A DNA stretch of 64,000 bases from Microbacterium sp. STN6 (GTDB taxonomy: Bacteria > Actinomycetota > Actinomycetes > Actinomycetales > Microbacteriaceae): NCBI RefSeq assembly GCF_026410545.1, contig NZ_JAPMIT010000002.1:310001-374000 (forward strand). Direction: 5' to 3'. The position numbers and the translations under genes were made by a program. This document shows positions 26,114 to 35,086 of this stretch, piece after piece. The notes beneath the pieces are model-generated. The model did not search any database and was not told where the DNA came from. It saw only the letters and a list, made by a program, of their open reading frames with translations. Within the stretch, counting starts at the first letter, position 1; every line of letters starts with the position of its first letter.

Positions 26114-28678
26114 ATGCCTACATTCTTCGGACCCGACGGTCTCGGCGAGGGATCGTTCGACGAGTTCATCGCCCGATACCTGCAGGGGCAGCGCGGCGGC
26201 GCTTCGTCGCGCTCCATCGACGTGGGACGCCTGCTCAGCAGCCGCACTCACGAGCTGCTGGCCCGCGCCGGCGTCTATGCCAGTGAGAGCGGCCGCAACG
26301 AAGTCGACGCCCTGCACATTCTGCACGTCATGACCGAGCAGTCGCCGACTACCGAGATGATCGCGCGCGTCGGCGCAGAGCCCGCCGCCATTGCCGCCGC
26401 CGTTGAGCAGCGCCTGCCCGAGGCAAGCGAGAAGACGGATGCCGCCCCGACCCTCACCGGGTCGGCGCAGCGCGCGCTGTTTCATGCGTACCAGGTGGCG
26501 CGCTCATCCGGCTCGACCTATATCGACCCCGAGCACCTGTTCTTCGCGCTCGTGCTGAACCAGGATTCGCCAACGGGCCAGGTGCTGGCTGAAGCCGGCG
26601 TGACGCCCGAATCGGTGCAGGCCGCCGCGCGGCAGCCGGTGCCCGCCGGTGCGCCGAGAGCGCAGGCGCCGAACGACGGCAGTTCCGAGACGCCCGCGCT
26701 CGACACCTACGGCATCGATCTGACCGCCCGCGCCCGCGGCGGCGAGCTCGACCCCGTGATCGGCCGTTCCGACGAGATCGCGCAGACCATCGAGATTCTC
26801 GCCCGTCGCACCAAGAACAACCCCGTGCTCATCGGCGAGGCCGGTGTCGGCAAGACTGCCATCGTCGAGGGCCTCGCGCAGGCCATTGTCGACGGCGCCG
26901 TGCCGCAGCAGCTGAACGGCAAGCGCGTGATCGAGCTTGACCTCACCGCCATGCTCGCGGGCGCCCGCTACCGGGGCGACTTCGAGGAGCGCCTGAACAA
27001 CGTCATGAACGAGATCGGCGCGCACAAGGGCGAGCTGATCGTCTTCATCGACGAGTTGCACACGGTGGTCGGCGCAGGCGGCGGTGGTGAGAGCGGCGGC
27101 ACGGATGCGGGCAACATTCTGAAGCCACGGCTCGCCCGCGGCGAGCTGCACCTCATCGGCGCCACCACCCTCAAGGAGTACCGCCGCATCGAGAAGGATT
27201 CGGCGCTCGAGCGCCGGTTCCAGCCGGTGATGGTGGGAGAACCGAGTATCGAGGATGCGGTGCAGATTCTGCGCGGCCTCCGCAGCCTCTACGAGCAGCA
27301 CCACGGCGTCGAATACACCGACGACGCGATCCGTGCGGCCGTTGAGCTGTCGTCCCGCTACATCAGCGACCGCTTCCTGCCCGACAAGGCCATCGACCTC
27401 ATCGACCAGGCCGGCGCTCGCCTGCGCCTGCGCGAAGGCGAGAAGGTCGACGTGACGGCGCTCATCGAGCAACTGGCGTCGCTCGAGGCCGACAAGAACG
27501 CGGCCGTCTCCGCCGAGAACTACGAGCAAGCCTCCGAACTTCGCGACGAGATGGAGGCGGTGCAGGCCGAGCTGGACGAGGCAACGGCCAACGGTGCGGG
27601 TCGGCGTGCCGCATCCGTCATCGGTGAGACAGAGATCGCCGAGATAATCGCGCGCGCGACTGGAATCCCCGCCAACAGGCTGACGGAAGGCGACCGCGAG
27701 CGTCTCGCGCACCTGGAGGACGAGCTGCACGAGCGGGTTATCGGCCAGGACGAGGCCGTGCGCATGGTCGCGAAGGCCGTGCGCCGCAGTCGGGCCGGCA
27801 TGGGCGACGAGCGTCGGCCGGTCGGCAGCTTCCTGTTCCTCGGCCCGACGGGCGTGGGCAAGACTGAGTTGGCCAAGACGCTCGCCGCGTCGCTGTTCGG
27901 CAGCGAGGGCGCCATGGTGCGCTTCGACATGAGCGAGTTCGGCGAGCGGCACACGGTCAGCAGACTGGTGGGCGCCCCTCCCGGGTATGTCGGTTACGAC
28001 GAGGCCGGGCAGCTGACCGAGCGCGTGCGCCGCAACCCGTACTCTGTCGTGCTCTTCGACGAGATCGAGAAGGCGCACCCGGACGTGTTCAACATGCTGC
28101 TGCAGGTGCTCGACGACGGCCGCTTGACTGACGGTCAGGGCCGCACGGTCGACTTCCGCAACACGGTGATCATCATGACCTCGAACATCGGCAGCGAGTT
28201 CCTCGCCAGCCGCAGCGGCGCGCTCGGCTTCGTGCCGGCATCCGCTGACGGCAACGGGTTCGGCGGCGAGAAGGCGCTGCGCGACCGCGTGTGGGGCAAG
28301 CTGCGCGAGGCCATGCGGCCCGAGTTCCTGAACCGCATCGACGAGATCGTGTTGTTCCGCACGCTCGAAAAGCAGCAGTTGCGCGATATTGTGCGGATGC
28401 TGCTTGGCGCGACACGAGGCCGGCTTGCGGCCCAGGGCGTCGAGCTCGAGGTCACGGACGAGGCGGTCGACTGGATCGCCGAGCACGGCTACGAGCCCGA
28501 GTACGGTGCGCGACCGCTGAAGAGGCTGATCCAGCGTGAGCTGGACGACCGCGTCGCGGATGCGCTGGTCGCCGGCGAGCTGGTGGCCGACGGGCGCGCG
28601 CTCGTGTTCGTGCGTGACGACGAACTCGCCGTCGCTCCTGAGCACGTTCGCGACGTGGAGCTGCCGCAGGCCGCCTGA
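26114..28678 (+). CDS. Clp ATPase, ClpC-like AAA+ unfoldase
   Basis: HSP100 unfoldase of 854 residues. Two Clp-N repeats occupy about 33-170; AAA domain 1 has Walker A GEAGVGKT (241-248) and AAA domain 2 has GPTGVGKT (577-584). The middle region is short and carries a UVR-like helix ([13 protein letters not shown], about 468-480), which marks ClpC rather than ClpB. LGF at 704-706 fits the ClpP-docking loop, so it probably feeds a ClpP protease. ATG 26114 has GGAGAG upstream. The divergent N-terminus ([18 protein letters not shown]) suggests it is a second, heat-inducible ClpC paralogue. Confidence 0.9.
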   Translation: MPTFFGPDGLGEGSFDEFIARYLQGQRGGASSRSIDVGRLLSSRTHELLARAGVYASESGRNEVDALHILHVMTEQSPTTEMIARVGAEPAAIAAAVEQRLPEASEKTDAAPTLTGSAQRALFHAYQVARSSGSTYIDPEHLFFALVLNQDSPTGQVLAEAGVTPESVQAAARQPVPAGAPRAQAPNDGSSETPALDTYGIDLTARARGGELDPVIGRSDEIAQTIEILARRTKNNPVLIGEAGVGKTAIVEGLAQAIVDGAVPQQLNGKRVIELDLTAMLAGARYRGDFEERLNNVMNEIGAHKGELIVFIDELHTVVGAGGGGESGGTDAGNILKPRLARGELHLIGATTLKEYRRIEKDSALERRFQPVMVGEPSIEDAVQILRGLRSLYEQHHGVEYTDDAIRAAVELSSRYISDRFLPDKAIDLIDQAGARLRLREGEKVDVTALIEQLASLEADKNAAVSAENYEQASELRDEMEAVQAELDEATANGAGRRAASVIGETEIAEIIARATGIPANRLTEGDRERLAHLEDELHERVIGQDEAVRMVAKAVRRSRAGMGDERRPVGSFLFLGPTGVGKTELAKTLAASLFGSEGAMVRFDMSEFGERHTVSRLVGAPPGYVGYDEAGQLTERVRRNPYSVVLFDEIEKAHPDVFNMLLQVLDDGRLTDGQGRTVDFRNTVIIMTSNIGSEFLASRSGALGFVPASADGNGFGGEKALRDRVWGKLREAMRPEFLNRIDEIVLFRTLEKQQLRDIVRMLLGATRGRLAAQGVELEVTDEAVDWIAEHGYEPEYGARPLKRLIQRELDDRVADALVAGELVADGRALVFVRDDELAVAPEHVRDVELPQAA

Positions 28679-28715
28679 GCGCCCCTGCTGGTCAGCCTGA
28701 GCGCCCCTGCTGGTC
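28676..28715. repeat. 22-bp tandem duplication after the clp stop codon
   Basis: TGAGCGCCCCTGCTGGTC occurs at 28676-28693 and again at 28698-28715, separated by AGCC. The first copy begins with the clp stop codon TGA. Confidence 0.85.
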
Positions 28716-28785
28716 GAGTAGCGCGGAGCGCGTATCGAGACCTCGCAACGGGTCTCGATACGCCGACTTCGTCGGCTACTCGACC
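28712..28785. repeat. double GGTCGAGTAG...TATCGAGACC palindromic element
   Basis: A 74-nt inverted repeat starting GGTCGAGTAGC and ending GCTACTCGACC, with CGTATCGAGACC facing GGTCTCGATACG inside. It lies between convergent genes and may end transcription from both sides. The stop codon TAG of the oxidoreductase is part of its right end. Confidence 0.9.
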
Positions 28786-29789
28786 GGCGTGGCCAGCAGG
28801 ATCTTGCCCATGTGGGCAGACGATTCCATGCGCCGGTGCGCATCGGCCGCCTCCTCGAGCGGGAACACGCTGTCGACGATCGGTCGCACGTGTTCCCGCT
28901 CGATGAGCGGCCACACGTTCTCGCGCACCGACGCGAGAACCGCCGCCCGTTCTTCGATCGGCCGGGCACGCAGGGTCGTTCCCCAGATGCGGCCGCGCTT
29001 CGCCATGAGCGCGCCCACCTGGAATGCGGATGGCGTGCGCCCCCGGTCGGCGATCACCATGATGCGCCCTTCCGTCGCCAGCGCGGCGATGTCGCGCGCA
29101 ATGTATTCACCGCCCACGATGTCGAGCACGACGTCGGCGCCGTGGCCATCCGTTCGCTCTCGAACCGCGTCGACGAAGTCCTGCTCGCGGTAGTTGACGC
29201 CGATCGCTCCCAGGCTCTCGCAGAACGCGACCTTCTCGGCCGAGCCGGCCGTGGCGATCACGGGGGAGCCGAGCGCCGTCGCCAGCTGGATCGCCATCGA
29301 TCCGATGCCGCTCGATCCGCCGTGCACAAGCAGCGTCTCGCCCGGCTGCAGCGCCGCGAACATGAACACGTTCGACCACACCGTCGCCACGACCTCGGGC
29401 AGCGCCGCGGCATCGCGCGCCGCGACCCCGTGCGGCACGGGCAGCACGAGGCGTTCGTCCACAGCCACGCGTTCGGCGTAGCCACCGCCGGGCAGCAGCG
29501 CGCACACGGCGTCGCCCTCGTCGAACCCCTCCACCAGCTCGCCCGAGGCGGAAACGACGCCCGAGACCTCGAGCCCGGGCCATGGGGGAGCGCCAGCCGG
29601 CGGCGGGTAGTGCCCGGCGCGCTGGGCGAGGTCGGCGCCGTTGACCCCGGCCGCGGCCACGTGGATGAGAACGTCCCTCGCGCCGAGTGTCGGCTGAGCA
29701 ACCTGCGCCGGCACGAGCGCCTCCGGCCCTCCGGGCGATGGCACCGTCACGGCGCGCATGGAGGTGGGCTGCGGCGTTGCTGTGCTCAT
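28776..29789 (-). CDS. zinc-free MDR family NAD(P)H:quinone oxidoreductase
   Basis: Medium-chain dehydrogenase/reductase of 337 residues, quinone-oxidoreductase type. The N-terminal GroES-like part (AAAGVNGADLAQRAGHYPPP, PGLEVSGVV) lacks the zinc-binding Cys cluster. The Rossmann motif HGGSSGIGSMAIQLA binds NADPH. It likely reduces quinones or enones in the cytosol. The promoter looks leaderless. The last codons and the stop TAG come from an intergenic palindrome. Confidence 0.88.
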   Translation of the reverse strand: MSTATPQPTSMRAVTVPSPGGPEALVPAQVAQPTLGARDVLIHVAAAGVNGADLAQRAGHYPPPAGAPPWPGLEVSGVVSASGELVEGFDEGDAVCALLPGGGYAERVAVDERLVLPVPHGVAARDAAALPEVVATVWSNVFMFAALQPGETLLVHGGSSGIGSMAIQLATALGSPVIATAGSAEKVAFCESLGAIGVNYREQDFVDAVRERTDGHGADVVLDIVGGEYIARDIAALATEGRIMVIADRGRTPSAFQVGALMAKRGRIWGTTLRARPIEERAAVLASVRENVWPLIEREHVRPIVDSVFPLEEAADAHRRMESSAHMGKILLATPVE

Positions 29790-29797
29790 GGAAGCCC

Positions 29798-29803
29798 ACT
29801 GTA
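29798..29803 (-). promoter_or_regulatory. -10 element of the oxidoreductase promoter
   Basis: Read on the minus strand, TACAGT ends 8 nt before the ATG at 29789. Confidence 0.45.
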
Positions 29804-29839
29804 TGCCGGAAGCGCGTAGCGTGGCGCGGGGAGGACCTC

Positions 29840-30430
29840 ATGACGCACACCCACCCCGTGGATCCGGCGCAGACGGCGCTGCTCATCATGGATCTGCAGC
29901 CCTCGATCCTCGAGCGGGTGCCCGACCAGCAGGCGTTTCTCGCCAGCGTGACGAAGGCGAGGGATGCTGCGCGCGCCGCCGGCCTCCATGTCGTCTACGT
30001 GCGGGCGGCCCTCAGCCGGGACGACGCCGTGCGCGTGCCGGCGTCGAATGCCGCGTTCGCGCAGGCGGCCGCATCCGGTCGTCTGGATGCAGGGCGGCCC
30101 GAGACGCAGGTCGACTCACGCATCGAGCCGACCGAGGGCGAGCTCGTGGTGTGCAAGACGCGGGTGGGCGCGTTCAGCTCGGCCTCGCTCGACGCGACTC
30201 TGCGCGAGCGCGGCGTCGACACCCTCGCGTTGTGCGGCATCTCGACGAGCGGCGTGGTGCTCTCCACCGTGCGCGACGGCGCCGACCGGGACTATCGCCT
30301 GTTCGTTCTCGACGACGCGTGCTTCGACGTCGACCCAGAGGTGCACCGCGTGTTGACGCAGAAGGTGTTCCCCAGGCAGGCGTCGGTCATGTCGGTCGCG
30401 GATTTCGAGGGGCTGCTAACGGCCGGCTGA
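29840..30430 (+). CDS. isochorismatase-like hydrolase lacking the catalytic Cys
   Basis: Isochorismatase-family protein of 196 residues. The catalytic Asp is in LLIMDLQ and the Lys in VVCKTRVGAF. At the usual nucleophile position the sequence is GISTSGVVLST, with Gly instead of Cys. True isochorismatases also lack the Cys, whereas nicotinamidases need it. The motif is typical of an actinobacterial subgroup of unknown substrate. GGGGAGGA precedes ATG 29840. It is divergent from the oxidoreductase gene. Confidence 0.82.
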   Translation: MTHTHPVDPAQTALLIMDLQPSILERVPDQQAFLASVTKARDAARAAGLHVVYVRAALSRDDAVRVPASNAAFAQAAASGRLDAGRPETQVDSRIEPTEGELVVCKTRVGAFSSASLDATLRERGVDTLALCGISTSGVVLSTVRDGADRDYRLFVLDDACFDVDPEVHRVLTQKVFPRQASVMSVADFEGLLTAG

Positions 30431-30476
30431 ACCGGGCCGCGGAACCGACGCTGAACTGCCGCTGAACTGCCGCCGC

Positions 30477-31283
30477 TCAGCGCAGGGCGTCGAGCAGCTG
30501 GTCGTGCAGCAGAGCGTTGGTGGCAAGTGAACTGCCGCCCGCCGGCCCGGGTTCGCCCGTGACCGAGGTGAACCGGCCGCCCGCCTCCTCGACGATCGGG
30601 ATCAGCGCCGCGAGGTCGTAGGTCTGCACGTCGAACTCGCCGACCGCGTCGATGAGCCCTTCCGCCAGCATCATGTACGGCCACATGTCGCCGTAGGCGC
30701 GCTCGCGCCACACCCGCCGGCTCAGCGCGATGAGCTTCTCGAGGTAGCCGGCGTCGTCCCACTGGGCAATGCTCTGGAAGCTGAGCGACGCATCCTCGAT
30801 TCTCGAAACCGACGACACACGGATGCTGCGCACCACCTCGTCCGCCTCGGCAAGCCATGCGCCGCCGCCCTTCGCGGCCCACCAGCGCTTGGCGAGTGCC
30901 GGCGCGCTGACCACTCCCACGACCGGTACGCCGTCGATCGCGAGCGCGATGAGCGTGCCCCAGACGGGCACTCCGCGCAGGAAGTTGGCGGTGCCGTCGA
31001 TGGGGTCGATGATCCACTGGCGGCGCGTGTCGCCCTCGGTGCCGAACTCCTCGCCGAGGATGCCGTCGGTGGGGCGCGCGGCCGCGAGACCGTCTCTGAT
31101 GGCGCGCTCGACGGCCTTGTCGGCATCCGTCACCGGGGTGCGATCGGGCTTGGTTTCGACGCGCAGGTCGAGCGCGCGGAAGCGGTCACGGCTGATGGCG
31201 TCTGCGGCGTCGGCGAGCCTGAGGGCGAGCGCGAGATCGTCGTCGAGCGAGGGCTGGTCGGCGGGGGAGTCGGCGTCGGTCAC
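30477..31283 (-). CDS. hisN: inositol monophosphatase family, probable histidinol-phosphatase HisN
   Basis: Phosphatase of 268 residues in the FIG/IMPase superfamily. Metal-binding motifs are GEEFG and DPIDGTANFLRG. The C-terminal acidic motif is in YDLAALIPIVEEAGG. The closest known actinobacterial group is the HisN histidinol-phosphatase of histidine synthesis; an inositol phosphatase is possible. The GTG start at 31283 is supported by a -10 element 7 nt upstream; a longer frame to 31361 is not. Confidence 0.8.
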   Translation of the reverse strand: MTDADSPADQPSLDDDLALALRLADAADAISRDRFRALDLRVETKPDRTPVTDADKAVERAIRDGLAAARPTDGILGEEFGTEGDTRRQWIIDPIDGTANFLRGVPVWGTLIALAIDGVPVVGVVSAPALAKRWWAAKGGGAWLAEADEVVRSIRVSSVSRIEDASLSFQSIAQWDDAGYLEKLIALSRRVWRERAYGDMWPYMMLAEGLIDAVGEFDVQTYDLAALIPIVEEAGGRFTSVTGEPGPAGGSSLATNALLHDQLLDALR

Positions 31284-31290
31284 GCTCCTC

Positions 31291-31296
31291 AGGATA
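31291..31296 (-). promoter_or_regulatory. -10 element of the hisN-like gene
   Basis: Minus-strand TATCCT ends 7 nt before the GTG at 31283, so the message is probably leaderless. Confidence 0.45.
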
Positions 31297-31379
31297 GCCA
31301 GCCGGGCCGATTCGCATGAGCGCCGTCGGTGATGATAATGTTGACCCTCGGTTCCGGTCATCGATTCGGAAGCCGAAAC

Positions 31380-31452
<73 letters not shown>

Positions 31453-31633
31453 CCCTTACTCCCAGTAATACTGCGGAACCGGCTACTTAGTGCTGGGTGC
31501 ATTGGCATTTCTCGCTGTGCTCGTTGCCGCAGGTGATGTGCGGTAGCGGCACGGCGCGCTGGTGGCGGGCACATCTGTTCCCCGGTCGGCTGGGCGCCGA
31601 GAAACCGTCGCGCTAGACGGTGCGTGAACTCGG

Positions 31634-32494
31634 TCAACCTCGTGCGCAGTCGGCGAGCAGCACCATCAGCTGTGTGGCGTCGTCTGTCCTGAACAGGGTG
31701 TCGAGGGCGATGTTCTGCTCGTGCAACCTCGAGTAGGGGATTGAGATCGCGTCGTACCCGTGGGCCAGCAGTTCGCCGCTCGCCACCAGTTTCGCTGTGC
31801 GTTTGTTGCCGTCGAAGTAGAACTGGTGGCGAATCGCTGACGCGGCGTATACGAGTGCGCGTGCCCGCGGGTCTGGTTCTGTGCTCAGCCAGTCGAGGAG
31901 CTTGTGGTGAGCGGCGCGCAGGTCGGCGCCGTTCTCGCCGGTTGCCCGGCCGTCGACGACGCCCCCGTCTGACAGGCGGACGGCGCCGCCGCCGGTGACC
32001 GAACCTTCGCCGCGGAAGTTGCCTGATTCGATCGCTTCGTGCACTGCGATCATTCGGTGAACGCGGACGGAAATCTGCTTGGTCAGCTGGAACTCGTCGT
32101 GCCCCACCAGCCGGTCGATTTCGTTGAAGCCTTCGTTGAGCGCGAGGATCTGCTCCTGCTCTTCAAGCTTCTTCCCCTCGACGGTGACACCATCGAGCAG
32201 TGTCTGCACTTCTGGGAGGGTGAACGTGTTGCCCTCTAACCGTGCTGCGTCCCAGATCATGTCCGGGAACCGTGAGCGGAAGCGGGCTCGGGCCCGGTCG
32301 ACATTCCGCTCACCGCCGATCGCTTCAAGGTCCACCTGATCCAGGTCCCAGGTGATTCCGCACGCGTCAGCCTGGTTCCTACGTTCGTTGCTCTGTGATA
32401 GCGACGGAAGAGCCGCCCGACGGCCTGGCCCGACGGGTCTGCCGGGCCTCTTCTGGTACTGGTTGGAGCCGACGCCCCACCGTTGCTCGGCCAT
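31634..32494 (-). CDS. Fic/DOC family protein with altered active-site motif
   Basis: Fic-type protein of 286 residues, likely the toxin-like half of a two-gene unit with the HTH gene upstream (3 bp apart). The active site reads HQFYFDGNKRTAK (223-235). Canonical Fic is HPFxDGN; here one extra residue separates His from DGN, so aligning on DGN puts Gln at the catalytic His position. The inhibitory-helix position reads AARLEGN (83-89), with Ala for the usual Ser/Thr. It may be an inactive or mechanistically altered Fic. It lies in an accessory stretch just after tRNA-Lys. Confidence 0.82.
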   Translation of the reverse strand: MAEQRWGVGSNQYQKRPGRPVGPGRRAALPSLSQSNERRNQADACGITWDLDQVDLEAIGGERNVDRARARFRSRFPDMIWDAARLEGNTFTLPEVQTLLDGVTVEGKKLEEQEQILALNEGFNEIDRLVGHDEFQLTKQISVRVHRMIAVHEAIESGNFRGEGSVTGGGAVRLSDGGVVDGRATGENGADLRAAHHKLLDWLSTEPDPRARALVYAASAIRHQFYFDGNKRTAKLVASGELLAHGYDAISIPYSRLHEQNIALDTLFRTDDATQLMVLLADCARG

Positions 32495-32497
32495 TGG

Positions 32498-33247
32498 TCA
32501 CCACCTTTCAGCAATGTTGTGGGCGGCGGCCCCGGCTTCCCCGCCGATACCGAGACTGTCGATGACAGCCTGAACGGGGCTGACGAGCGGTATCCCTTCC
32601 ACGCTGGTGCTCCCTTCGAGCACGCTCTGGTGAAGGGGTGCGACGATAACGTTCGCAGCTGAGGCGACCGTTGTTCTTCTGTGCGTAGCGAGGAGCATCC
32701 CGGTGACAACGTCGGGCTTCGCCGTCCACAGCACGGTCGGTACGGTTGCCGCTATTGGCTCCACATCGAGGGCGTCCAGCGCGGCGGCGCCGGAAAGAGC
32801 CCACGCTTCCTCACTTGACAGCGCAGCCGATGCCAACCTGTCGGCGTCATGGCGCCCGATGAGTAGGATCGCTTCAGCCCTATTCTGCGGTGCAGATACG
32901 CTCGCGGCCGTCTCGGCGAGCTGCAACGGTGGTGCATCTGGCACCCATCGACGCAAACGGTCTGTCCACTCGGCGAGTTGCCTTTCATCGTCGACGTCAT
33001 CGGGGGAGAGATCGCCGACCAGGACGCGTGCCGCCGCGGCAGCGTACGGGTCGCTGGCCGCAGTCGTGTCGAGGGTGATGTCGAGGCCGCAGGCGAGAGC
33101 GAGCTCTCTGAGGGTGCCGAGTTTTGCGCGGCTCGGGTCGCGGCGCAGCGACCATTCGGTGTTTCTGGACACGCCGGCTCTCCGCGCCAGCTCGGCCGGT
33201 GCGGTATCGGTCTCGTTGAGGAACGCGGTCAAACGTGTCGTATCCAT
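32498..33247 (-). CDS. HTH protein, probable antitoxin/regulator partner of the Fic protein
   Basis: Protein of 249 residues with an N-terminal XRE-like helix-turn-helix (APAELARRAGVSRNTEWSLRRD). The rest has no family I can name; the end (GIPLVSPVQAVIDSLGIGG) resembles C-terminal parts of AbiEi-like antitoxin regulators. ATG 33247 follows AAGGA; the frame continues to 33280 without a better start. Two GTCC-N8-GGAC sites lie just upstream, fitting autoregulation. Product and Fic gene are 3 bp apart and clearly cotranscribed. Confidence 0.72.
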   Translation of the reverse strand: MDTTRLTAFLNETDTAPAELARRAGVSRNTEWSLRRDPSRAKLGTLRELALACGLDITLDTTAASDPYAAAAARVLVGDLSPDDVDDERQLAEWTDRLRRWVPDAPPLQLAETAASVSAPQNRAEAILLIGRHDADRLASAALSSEEAWALSGAAALDALDVEPIAATVPTVLWTAKPDVVTGMLLATHRRTTVASAANVIVAPLHQSVLEGSTSVEGIPLVSPVQAVIDSLGIGGEAGAAAHNIAERW

Positions 33248-33252
33248 CGGAG

Positions 33253-33272
33253 ATGTCCTTTCTGAAGGACAT
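33253..33272. promoter_or_regulatory. candidate operator 1 of the HTH/Fic operon
   Basis: ATGTCCTT-TCTG-AAGGACAT, a perfect 8-bp inverted repeat 5 bp upstream of the HTH start codon. The core is GTCC-N8-GGAC (33255-33270). Confidence 0.65.
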
Positions 33273-33283
33273 CGTAGCATGAC

Positions 33284-33299
33284 GTCCTGTTAATCGGAC
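33284..33299. promoter_or_regulatory. candidate operator 2 of the HTH/Fic operon
   Basis: GTCCTGTTAATCGGAC repeats the GTCC-N8-GGAC pattern 29 bp from operator 1 (nearly three helical turns) with a symmetrical TTAA centre. Confidence 0.6.
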
Positions 33300-33389
33300 A
33301 AAATCGCTATGTACTCAGCATCCCCCCGCGGATCGCAGCAGCAGATCGCTACAGGAGCACTTGCCACGAAGAACCACCACGTTCACTTC

Positions 33390-33779
33390 TTACTTCACGA
33401 CCGGTATCGGCGTCTGCTGATACAGCGCCAGCGTCCACGCGGAACCGTCGCGCACGTACACGCTCGACATCAGGGCCTGGAACGCAGGATCCTCGTCCTC
33501 CCGTCGTGCGATTGCCGTATACACGAGCGCTGCCACGCCCGAGTCGATCGTGATCACAGTCGGGCCGATGATCGTGTAGTCGCGCCACGGAGGCGCCTCG
33601 TTCAGCGAGGCCACGACGGCCGATCGATCGAGTACCGTTCCGTTTGAGAGCACCATCACCGCGTCGTCTCGCATGATGTCGGCGTAGAAATCAGCTCCGG
33701 AGCGGGAACACAGTGCGTCCCAGCCCCGTCTCTCAAGCGTGAGCAAGTCTTCCAGCAGCGTTGCCTTTGTCTCCGCCAT
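33390..33779 (-). CDS. NTF2-like (SnoaL/DUF4440) protein
   Basis: Protein of 129 residues with the alpha+beta cone fold pattern of NTF2-like proteins: an N-terminal helix (LLTLERRGWDALCSRSGADFYADIMRDDAVMVL read over residues 8-40), then VLDRSAVVASL and alternating strands ending in SAWTLALYQQTP. Such proteins are ligand-binding or small enzymes; function is unknown. The ATG at 33779 lies 7 nt after a -10-like TACTGT on the minus strand. Confidence 0.75.
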   Translation of the reverse strand: MAETKATLLEDLLTLERRGWDALCSRSGADFYADIMRDDAVMVLSNGTVLDRSAVVASLNEAPPWRDYTIIGPTVITIDSGVAALVYTAIARREDEDPAFQALMSSVYVRDGSAWTLALYQQTPIPVVK

Positions 33780-33786
33780 GATCTCG

Positions 33787-33792
33787 ACAGTA
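33787..33792 (-). promoter_or_regulatory. -10 element of the NTF2-like gene
   Basis: Minus-strand TACTGT ends 7 nt before the ATG at 33779, suggesting a leaderless message. Confidence 0.45.
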
Positions 33793-33894
33793 TCAACGTC
33801 GCCGGGCGCTATCCGAGAACGGGCCAGCCGACAAGGCGAGACAGGTACGAGCTGGAACCGCCACTGCCGATTCGTCGGCAACAATAGAGTCACC

Positions 33895-35076
33895 ATGAGA
33901 ACTGCCCGCTACGGCCTTCTGTTCGTGGGCATCCTGCTCATCGGCGCCAACCTGCGAACGGCCATCACGTCGGTCGGCCCTGTGCTGAGCGACATTCGCG
34001 GGGACCTCGGCTTCAGCGGCGCTACCGCATCCATCCTCGTCGGCCTGCCCCTCATCGCCTTCGCCGTCATCTCGCCCGTCGCCCCCGTGCTCGCCACGCG
34101 CTTCGGCATGGAACGCACCCTCGGCGCCGCCCTTCTTCTGCTCGCCGCCTCGATCGTCGCCCGCTCACTGCCTCTCACGGGCCTCATCTGGGTCGGCACG
34201 GCGGGCCTCGGCGTGGCGATCGCCCTCATGAACGTCATCCTGCCCTCGCTCATCAAGCGCGATTACCCGAGCAGGGTGGGGGCGGTGACGGGCGCGTACT
34301 CGTCGGTTCAGAGCGCGGCGGCGGCCGCGGCATCCGGCTTCGCGGTACCCATCGCCTCGGTCGGCCACGACGGCTGGCGGCTCGCTATCGGGGTGTGGGC
34401 CGGCCTCGCGATCATCACCTTCGCGATCTTCCTTCCGCAGCTGCGCCGCAAGACCACACCAGCGGATGCCGCCCCCGCGACCCGTCTGCACCCCCACCGC
34501 TCTCCGTGGCGGGCCTCCATCGCGTGGCAGGTCACGCTGTTCATGGGCCTCCAGTCCAGCGGCTACTACGCCCTCATCACCTGGTGGCCGTCGATCGTGC
34601 GATCCCAGGGCGTGTCGGCAGCGGATGCCGGCTGGCACCTCTTCCTGTTCCAGATTCTCGGCATCGCGGGCAATCTCGGCTGCGCTGCCGTGCTCAACCG
34701 TGCGCGCGACCAGCGGCTGCTCGCCGCCGTCACGAGCGGCTTCACGCTCGTCGGAATCGTCGGCCAGCTGCTCTTCCCACCGCTCGCCGTGCTGTGGATC
34801 ATGCTCGCGGGCGTCGGCTGCGGCTCCACCATCGTGCTCGCCCTCTCGCTCTTCGGCCTGCGCAGCGAGAACCACGTGCAGGCGGGTGAGCTCTCGGGCA
34901 TGGCGCAGAGCGTCGGCTACCTCATCGCCGCCCTGGGTCCGGTGCTGCTCGGCGTTCTGCACGACGTGACCGGCACCTGGGCCCTGCCGCTCGGTGTCAT
35001 GGCCGCGCTCGTACTCACGCAGACGATCGCCGGCCTGCTTGCGGGTCGCAACCGCTCTGTCGGCCTTCACCCGTAG
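33895..35076 (+). CDS. CynX/NimT-family MFS transporter
   Basis: MFS protein of 393 residues with about 12 membrane segments. The N-terminus LLIGANLRTAITSVGPVLSDI is typical of the CynX/NimT (cyanate / 2-nitroimidazole transporter) branch. GGLG-type gating is not obvious and the substrate is unknown. It is divergent from the NTF2-like gene with 115 bp between. Confidence 0.84.
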   Translation: MRTARYGLLFVGILLIGANLRTAITSVGPVLSDIRGDLGFSGATASILVGLPLIAFAVISPVAPVLATRFGMERTLGAALLLLAASIVARSLPLTGLIWVGTAGLGVAIALMNVILPSLIKRDYPSRVGAVTGAYSSVQSAAAAAASGFAVPIASVGHDGWRLAIGVWAGLAIITFAIFLPQLRRKTTPADAAPATRLHPHRSPWRASIAWQVTLFMGLQSSGYYALITWWPSIVRSQGVSAADAGWHLFLFQILGIAGNLGCAAVLNRARDQRLLAAVTSGFTLVGIVGQLLFPPLAVLWIMLAGVGCGSTIVLALSLFGLRSENHVQAGELSGMAQSVGYLIAALGPVLLGVLHDVTGTWALPLGVMAALVLTQTIAGLLAGRNRSVGLHP

Positions 35077-35079
35077 TGT
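35074..35079 (+). promoter_or_regulatory. -10 element of the 35087 gene
   Basis: TAGTGT overlaps the stop codon of the MFS gene and ends 7 nt before ATG 35087. Confidence 0.45.
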
Positions 35080-35086
35080 TCTCTCG

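Noticed and set aside
26504-28969. Open frame of 821 codons on the minus strand across the Clp ATPase gene
   Set aside because: Antisense shadow of the Clp gene with the same compositional artefact and no start site.
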